A stretch of DNA of 64,000 nucleotides, from assembly GCA_009746045.1 (NCBI GenBank), contig RPFO01000041.1, positions 9,206,468-9,270,467 of the forward strand, written 5' to 3'. Of this stretch, positions 12,301-21,300 are shown piece after piece (the stretch's first letter is position 1; every line of letters begins with the position of its first letter). Origin of the DNA: Mesostigma viride (Eukaryota; Streptophyta; Mesostigmatophyceae; Mesostigmatales; Mesostigmataceae). Made by a program: the position numbers and the translations under genes. Below the pieces are notes generated by a model. That model made no database searches and was not told the origin of the DNA. It saw nothing but the letters and a program-made list of their open reading frames with translations.

Positions 12301-15300
12301 GTTCTAAGTACTGACTGCCCATCACAGGTGCGCTACGCCTGGCGCAGGTACAAGGTTTTGTAACGTACGTTAGAAGCTACCTAGGCCTGCACTTCGGGAT
12401 CACACTCAGCGCCGGCACAAAAAGGCCGGCCGGTGCAGTACCCTCGTGACAAGCGCTAGTATTACGCTACCTACGCCAGTTTGGTCCCCTTTGAGCCCGT
12501 CCGCTTGTCACATATAAAATGAGCAAAGCTCAACAGATACAGTACTAAAACTGATGTCTTTTGGTGATGCGTTCAAAGCAATGCAAGGCCGGAAATGGAT
12601 ACCCTCATGTGGGTGTTTCCCTAGACCTTCCAGTTCCATTCCGAAACCCCGTGTTAATTAAATGCCTGTTGTAATTTTAAACCCGATGGGGTGGCGACCC
12701 CATGTTACTCAAATGCATGTTGTAATTGGGATTATGTGCTTGCGCAGCTCTGCAAGGCCGCGATTGAGTTTGGGCATGACCTACATGCTATCTATACTAA
12801 AACAATCCTTATCTACTATTTCCATCCCAATCACCCATGAAAATGTGATTATGTGCTTGCGCAGCTCCGCAAGGCCGCCATGGAGTTTGGGCTCGACCGT
12901 CCGCCCAGCGGGGGTGCCGGCGGGCAGCAGCCCTCGCAGCAGCACCTTCGCAACAAGCTGGTGGAGGCCGTGTGGGGCGGCGCGGCCGTGGCGGCGATGC
13001 CTATTGCGGCGGAGGTCCAGGACGGGCCAGCCATGCCCGTGGTCTCAGGTAAACGGTGGTAGATCTGAGGTACAGATGTCGTGGACCGGTGGTAGAACTG
13101 TGGTCTCAGGTAAATTCCAGTCTCATTACACTTCATTCATTCTTTCATTCATTTGTCCACGCATTCATTCGTTCGTTCATTCATTCATTCACCCATCCAT
13201 TCATTCATTCATTCGTTCGTTAATTCATTCATCCATTCATTCGTTAACGCGTTCATTCATATGCCTCCTTTGACCACCACCCCACAAGAGACATGTAGAT
13301 GAATGCATGAATAAGTCCGTGCACGTGGTCTCAGGTAAACGGCAGTATACTTGAGGTACAGCTGTTGTTGACCTGTGGTAGACCTGTGCTCTCACGTAAG
13401 CCGGTTGAGGGTTTAAGGTTTGGGTGGAGGGTGGAGGGCCGAGGGTCGAGGGTCGAGGGTCGAGGGTAAAGTCCTGGTGGACTTGGGGTCAGACCGACCT
13501 GTGGTAGACCTATGACAGACCTATGACAGACCTATGATGGACCTATGACAGACCTATGACAGACCTATGACGGACCTATGACGAACCTATGACAGACCTA
13601 TGACAGACCTATGACGGACCTACAACGGACCTATGACGAACCTATGACAGACCTATGACAGACCTATGACAGACCTACGACGGACCTATGACGGACCTAT
13701 GACGGACCTATGACGGACCTATGACAGACCTATGACAGACCTATGACAGACCCATAATGGACCTATAATGGACCTATGATGGACCTATGATGGACCTATG
13801 ACAGACCTGTAATGGACCTATGATGGACCTATGACAGACCTATGACAGACCTATAATGGACCTATGATAGACCTATGATGGACCTATGATGGACCTATGA
13901 TAGACCTATGATGGACCTATGATGGACCTATGACAGACCTGTAATGGACCTATGACAGACCTATGACAGGCCTATGACAGACCTGTGGTAGACTGCGTTC
14001 TCAGGTATGCGGCGGGGTCGTCCTGATATGGGGGTATTACTGGTATAGGGGTCTTACTGATATAGGGCCTGTCTGATTTAGGGGCTGTCTGATATGAACT
14101 GCCCCTCTTGTTGTTGTGCTGCGGCCAGACGTCACGCCCTCCCTGAGCCGGAATGCCAGCAGCGGGGACCTGCTCCAAGAGCCGATGCTGGCATCTGGCG
14201 ACGTCCCCTCCTGGTCCTCCGCATGGGCCTCCTCACGGCCACCGTCCGCCAACTCATCCGCAACCCCCGCAGGGATGTCCCCCCGCAAAGCCACCCCTGC
14301 AGCCGGAGCAGGCGGCTCTGCAAACTATCAAGGGATGCAGCCGGGCCAGGGGCTGCCATCATCAGGAAGCGCGACCTGGCAGCAGCAGGTGCCGGGGGCA
14401 GCAGGTGTGGGAGGAGCATCGGAGGTGGGCGGATCGGCCGTCCCAAGCGTAACATCTGGAAGCAGCAGGGAGGAGATCACGCGGCAGCTGGAGATGCGGG
14501 TGGAGGGCTTGCTGCAGCAGCACAGCCAGTTCCGGCGGGTGGGTTCCGAAGGATGAGGAATACCCCAAGACGTTAGCATAAAGATCACCGTTGTTATGAC
14601 CCATACCTATTACATACTTATTACAGTCACAACTAGGCATGAATACAAACATGTCATGGGGAGACTACCGTTTAGGCTAGGTTGGTGGGGCTTATTGTCC
14701 GCAACCACGTTGGTGATTGTGGGCACCCTTGGCATGCATGTAACAGCTTGCCCATTGCAAAATGTTGAGTGCTCCATGGGTTGTACATGTACATTGTAAT
14801 CACAATTACTAGTGGTTCGCTATTGTTACCGTTGTCATTGTAATTATCACTGTCACTATGAAGCCCGTTGCTGCCACCATCGTGGTCATTGCACCGCCAC
14901 TGTCACATACAATTGTGACCGTTATGCCATCGCTGTAACGTAATCGTGATAATCACACTGTCACTGTCGCTAACACTCTGCATGCCTCCGCTGGAAGCTC
15001 CAGCCAATCACACAAAGCTGGCAAGCTCGCGAGTACAATCTCAATGTCTAATATTGTCACTTTTGTTACCACCATCATCATAATTATTAGCACATGGCAA
15101 GCCAAGTGGATGAGAAGGACAAGCTCACACACCACTATTGACATCATGATGACCATCACTATCTACGTGATCACGATCACCACCACCACCACCTACTGTC
15201 ACCACAGGATGTCGCGAGTCAGCTGGGTGAGAAGGACAAGCTCACACACCACTAATGACATTAGGATCACCATCACTATCTGCACCATTATCACCACCAC

Positions 15301-18300
15301 CACCACCTACTGCCACCACAGGACGTCGCGAGCCAGCTGGACGAGAAGGACAAGCTGCTGAGGCGGCACGCGGACGAGAACCGGCGCCTGCGGCAGATGC
15401 TGGCGCGCTACCAGCACAAGGAGGAAGCGGCCAACAGCAACGGGAGCAGCCAGGGGGCGGGCGCAGAGGTACGCTCCCTGAACCACCCCGCCCCTCTATG
15501 CTTCGCGAGGGCCACCCCATGTCTGATGTCCATTACAATGACGATGATAGTGACCACGATAGTGACCACGATAGTGACCACGATAGTGACCACGATAGTG
15601 ACCACGATAGTGACCACGATAGTGACCACGATAGTGACCACGATAGTGACCACGATAGTGACCACGATAGTGACCACGATAGTGACCACGATAGTGACCA
15701 CGATAGTGACCACGATATTGACCACGATAGTGACCACGATAGTGACCACGATAGTGACCACGATAGTGACCACGATAGTGACCACGATAGTGACCACGAT
15801 AGTGACCACGATAGTGACCACGATAGTGACCACGATAGTGACCACGGTAGTGACCACGATAGTGACCATGACCACTATACTAGGCTTCGCGGGGGCAACC
15901 TCTCGTCTGATGGTGACCCCGATAGTGACCATGACCTCTATACTAGGCTTCGCGAGGGTCACCCCTCCGGCCCTCAAACCTGACCAGAGGGGTCGCTTTC
16001 CCCAGTTCTAGCTGGGACCACCCTGGTTTGGGGGTTGGGGTTTTGGGTTTTGGGTTTATGGTGATCGCTGATTGCTCGGTCTAATAGCTTGGTTCAGTTG
16101 GTTCCGTTGCTTGGCCCAATCACTTGGTTTGGTTGAGATCAGTATGCCTTATTAGCTTGCGGCCGCCCTTGCCCGGAACACCCTGGTCTAATGGCTCGGT
16201 CTTATGGCTCGGTCTTGGTGTCAAATTGCCCTCTTTTTGTGGTGGGTGGGGAGCGTGTGTTTAATTGCTTGCTGACCGAAACCCTTTGGTGCTACATTGC
16301 CATTTCCTCATGTTTGGGTGCTGGAGGAAATCCACACCCACCGGAGAGGGGAGGGATGGGTTCATATCATTGCATACTACTGTACTAGGAGGAGAGATCC
16401 ATTCTGGGTTCTGTGTAAGCTAGCTTGAACCCTCTGGCTAGTGTCTTGATTGTCCTTGGGCCAGCCCCAGTCCCAGGCTCAGATTGGTAGTCCCTGAGTA
16501 GGGATCCCAAGCAACCCGCATGAACCCATTAACGAGGCCTGATCTATATTGCCTCGCCCCTACCTATCTATGCTACTGCAACTATATTGCCAATCTCATG
16601 GATACCCATGCCTCGCCCCTACCTATCTATGCTACTGCAACTATATTGCCTATCTCATAGATACCCATGCCTCGCCCCTACCTATCTATGCTACTGCAAC
16701 TATATTGCCTATCTCATAGATACCCATGCCTCGCCCCTACCTATCTATGCTACTGCAACTATATTGCCAATCTCATAGATACCCATGCCTCGCCCCTACC
16801 TATCTATGCTACTGCAACTATATTGCCAATCTCATGGATACCAATGGGTCGCCCCTACCTATCTAAGCTACTGCAACTATATTGCCAATCTCATAGATAC
16901 CCATGCTTCGCCCCTACCTATCTATGCTACTGCAACTATATTGCCTTTCTCATAGATACCCATGCTTCGCCCCTACCTATCTATGCTACTGCAACTATAT
17001 TGCCTTTCTCATAGATACCCATGCCTCGCCCCTACCTATCTATGCTACTGCAAGTCTATTGCCCAGCTCATAGATACCCATGCCTCGCCCCTACCTATCT
17101 ATGCTACTGCAAGTCTATTGCCAATCTCATAGATACCCATGCCTCGCCCCTACCTATCTATGCTACTGCAACTATATTGCCTATCTCATAGATACCCATG
17201 CTTCGCCCCTACCTATCTATGCTACTGCAACTATATTGCCTATCTCATAGATACCCATGCCTCGCCCCTACCTATCTATGCTACTGCAACTATATTGCCA
17301 ATCTCATGGATACTCATGCCTCGCCCCTACCTATCTATGCTACTGCAAGTCTATTGCCCAGCTCATAGATACCCATGCCTCGCCCCTACCTATCTATGCT
17401 ACTGCAAGTCTATTGCCAATCTCATAGATACCCATGCCTCGCCCCTACCTATCTATGCTACTGCAACTATATTGCCTATCTCATAGATACCCATGCCTCG
17501 CCCCTACCTATCTATGCTACTGCAACTATATTGCCAATCTCATAGATACCCATGCCTCGCCCCTACCTATCTATGCTACTGCAACTATATTGCCAATCTC
17601 ATAGATACCCATGCCTCGCCCCTACCTATCTAGGCTACTGCAACTATATTGCCTATCTCGTAGATACCCGTGTCCTGGCCCTGCCTATCTGCCAGATTGC
17701 AACCACCCCACAGTTCCTAAATCGTTTTCTAGATTTATGTAATGTTCTGAATCTTTCTTTTTCCTTTTGTGACTTTTCCCCCTTGCAGCCATCAAGGCGG
17801 GGGCCAGACGGCAGCACATCAGGGGCCGCCCCTGGCGATCCTACCTCCTCTGGGTCCTCTCGTGGCGGCCCGGATGTAAGCAGTGCCGGCGGTGCTGTCA
17901 CCGTCGAGCTCCATCGCGAGGTATCGGTACTGCGCGACAAGTGTCACACGCACCGCAAGGAGCGGGCAGCGCTCAAGACGATCCTGGACTCGAAGATCCG
18001 GGTGCTCGTGGCCAGCCTGTGCCTGTGAGCCTTATTTCGTGACAACAGTGCCGCCGTTGCCAGCATTCATATTCTATGCCATGTGACACATAGCAGTAAA
18101 TAGATATAGCCTGGACTTGAAGATCCGCGTTCTCCTGACCAGCCAGTGCCAGTGAGATTTATTTCTGTTAGCCAGGAACTTTTCAGAGAACCGCGATTCG
18201 TTAGCATGCTGCCGTCGCCAGGCAGTATTGGCAATCAGGTGGGAAAACAATGGCAATAGGGAGGGAAGGAGGGAAGGAGGGAAGGAGGGAAGGAGGGAAG

Positions 18301-21300
18301 GAGGGAAGGAGGGAAGGAGGGAAGGAGGGAAGGAGGGAAGGAGGGAAGGAGGGAAGGAGGGAAGGAGGGAAGGAGGGAAGGAGGGAAGGAGGGAAGGAGG
18401 GAAGGAGGGAAGGGGGGAAGGAGGGAAGGAGGGAAGGAGGGAAGGAGGGAAGGAGGGAAGGAGGGAAGGAGGGAAGGAGGGAAGGAGGGAAGGAGGGAAG
18501 GAGGGAAGGTTGGAAGGTTGGAAGGTTGGAAGGTTGGAAGGTTGGAAGGTTGGAAGGAGGGAGGGAGGGAGGGAGGGAGGGAGGGAGGGAGGGAGGGAGG
18601 AGGGAGGGAGGGAGGGAGGGAGGGAGGGAGGGAGGGAGGGAGGGAGGGAGGGAGGGAGGGAGGGAGGGAGGGAGGGAAGGAGGGACGGAGGGACGGAGGG
18701 AGGGAGGGAGGGAGGGAGGGAGGGAGGGAGGGAGGGAAGGGAGGGAAGGGAGGGAAGGGAGGGAGGGAGGGAGGGAAGGGAGGGAAGGGAGGGAAGGGAG
18801 GGAAGGGAGGGAAGGGAGGGAAGGGAGGGAAGGGAGGGAAGGGAGGGAAGGGAGGGAAGGGAGGGAAGGGAGGGAAGGGAGGGAAGGAGGGAAGGGAGGG
18901 AAGGGAGGGAAGGGAGGAAGGGAGGGAAGGGAGGGAAGGGAGGGAAGGGAGGGAGGAGGGAGGGAGGGAGGGAGGGAGGGAGGGAGGGAGGGAGGGAGGG
19001 AGGGAGGAGGGAGGGAGGAGGGAGGAGGAGGGAGGGAGGGAGGGAGGAGGAGGGAGGGAGGGAGGGAGGGAGGGAGGGAGGGAGGGAGGGAGGGAGGGAA
19101 GGAGGGAAAGAGGACAGGGGACAAAGGGGCAGTTGGGCAATGTGGAAATGGGGCAATATGGCAACATGGCACACATTCTATTCCAGTAGCGAATATGGCA
19201 TGCGTCACACGCCGGCCTGAACAGTGCTGAAAACGCCACTGCAAACAACGTGGCCACGCACCCCCAGGCTAGTACGTGAAGCGTACAGGTAGTTGTACAA
19301 GGTTCCCAAGACTGACAAACATAAAACTCGCCCATCGACCCCTTGGGCCGGTCCGAATCCACGACACCATAATTTATCACGACTCACTAAAGAACCCAAA
19401 TCAGCCAAAGATTCGTTAAGCAACCAGCCGACCCTACAGGTCCCCACCTAACCTCAGCTGGTGCAACCAAACACGAATCTTTGCAAGCAAGTCGTATAAA
19501 ACCTACAATTAATTTTCTCGGACCACTAATTAATAGCCACCGACCCTTATAAACAACCGGGTCATCCAAGGAAAATTCGGGCGAGCAGGAAACCCTTTGT
19601 ACAGATCGAATTAGTCAGCCCATGTCGCAGACAGCCTTCCACATCCAGGCCAAGGCATAGCGGCCCTATCTTTCCCGCATGCGTTAATTAAACTATATTC
19701 AGAGAAAACCGATTAAGACCACTGAGCTCCCAAGAAGACCAGCATTTGATTGAATACAATAAGTGGAGCCCTGCCACAAATGCAGCAGTTAACAGTGGCC
19801 TTAAGGTTTCTCAATCCGCACGCGGAAGCAAGAAGCCTCCACCCAATTACCCCCCCCTGGCGCCAACCCCATTGCGCCGATTAAACTCATGACCACCGTG
19901 CGCGAAAGAGCGTGTCGCAACATCTTAAATGGCGACTCAGCCCGCGCTAGGCTATATTAACCCCCGCAGGGGCCCGCTGGTTACAATGCGACACAAGCCG
20001 ATGACCACCCCAAAAGCAAGCCCCAAAAAAGAGCCAGCATTTCGCAATCCCGGAACGTCCAAAAAGGAAAGAGGTTTTACGACACCATGATAGAATGAGC
20101 CGCGCAGCAGGTGCTGAGACGAAAAGGAACGACAAAGGTCTGGCGTAGCCTCGCCTCCCTAAGACGCCCTCCCCAACTCGAGTCTCGCATTAGGGAATAA
20201 TTTTTAGCTTCGGAGCGCAACCTCGCGCGGCTCCTATTGTCCCCAACTACCCCTCCTCGGCAGGGGCAGCTGGACAACTGACCTGCCGCCACAAAAAATA
20301 ATTTATGAAAAAACAGGCCGTTGCTGACAGGAACCTGGTTCAGGACCTTTTGAGTCCAGGTCACGTCCCACGCACCATCGCAAGGTGGCAAGCCTGCGAT
20401 GTGACACTAGAGCTGTTTTAGAAACTTATAAACAGCTCCGCCGAAGCTGGTCAAACCCCCGAAGTAGCGCCCCATCCTTCGCCCATGTCGAAAAGACCCG
20501 CAGTGGCGTTTTCAGCACTGTTCAGGCCGGCGTGTGACGCATGCCGGTGTTAATTAATTTAGGATGATGTCAGCTTGTGTGTTGGCGGGCCATGCCTTAA
20601 GCAAGCTAAGCAGGCAATGATCCGCAATTGTTTCTTTCCCAATGGCGGCAATAACCGCCTGTGCAAAATTGCACATTCTAGCGCGGGTTGCATCTGTCTT
20701 GTAGCCGAGGCAGATGGTGGCACAACCGCTAAGTTTTCCGACCAAGCATAGTATAGTTGGTCGTGCAACGGAAAGAAAATTTAAATTTACCCCCATGTCG
20801 TTTTTCCCCGGCTGTGGCCACGCACCCCCAGGCTAGTACGTGAAGCGTACAGGTAGTTGTACAAGGTTCCCAAGACTGACAAACATAAAACTCGCCCATC
20901 GACCCCTTGGGCCGGTCCGAATCCACGACACCATAATTTATCACGACTCACTAAAGAACCCAAATCAGCCAAAGATTCGTTAAGCAACCAGCCGACCCTA
21001 CAGGTCCCCACCTAACCTCAGCTGGTGCAACCAAACACGAATCTTTGCAAGCAAGTCGTATAAAACCTACAATTAATTTTCTCGGACCACTAATTAATAG
21101 CCACCGACCCTTATAAACAACCGGGTCATCCAAGGAAAATTCGGGCGAGCAGGAAACCCTTTGTACAGATCGAATTAGTCAGCCCATGTCGCAGACAGCC
21201 TTCCACATCCAGGCCAAGGCATAGCGGCCCTATCTTTCCCGCATGCGTTAATTAAACCATATTCAGAGAAAACCGATTCTATTCCAGTAGCGAATATGGC

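Noticed and set aside
16033-16060. Interstitial telomere repeat (ggggttttgggttttggg)
   Set aside because: Only two to three imperfect units; not enough to call.
18074-19380. Five overlapping ORFs of 220-380 codons ([16 protein letters not shown])
   Set aside because: Products of polypurine/polypyrimidine composition, which lacks stop codons in any frame.
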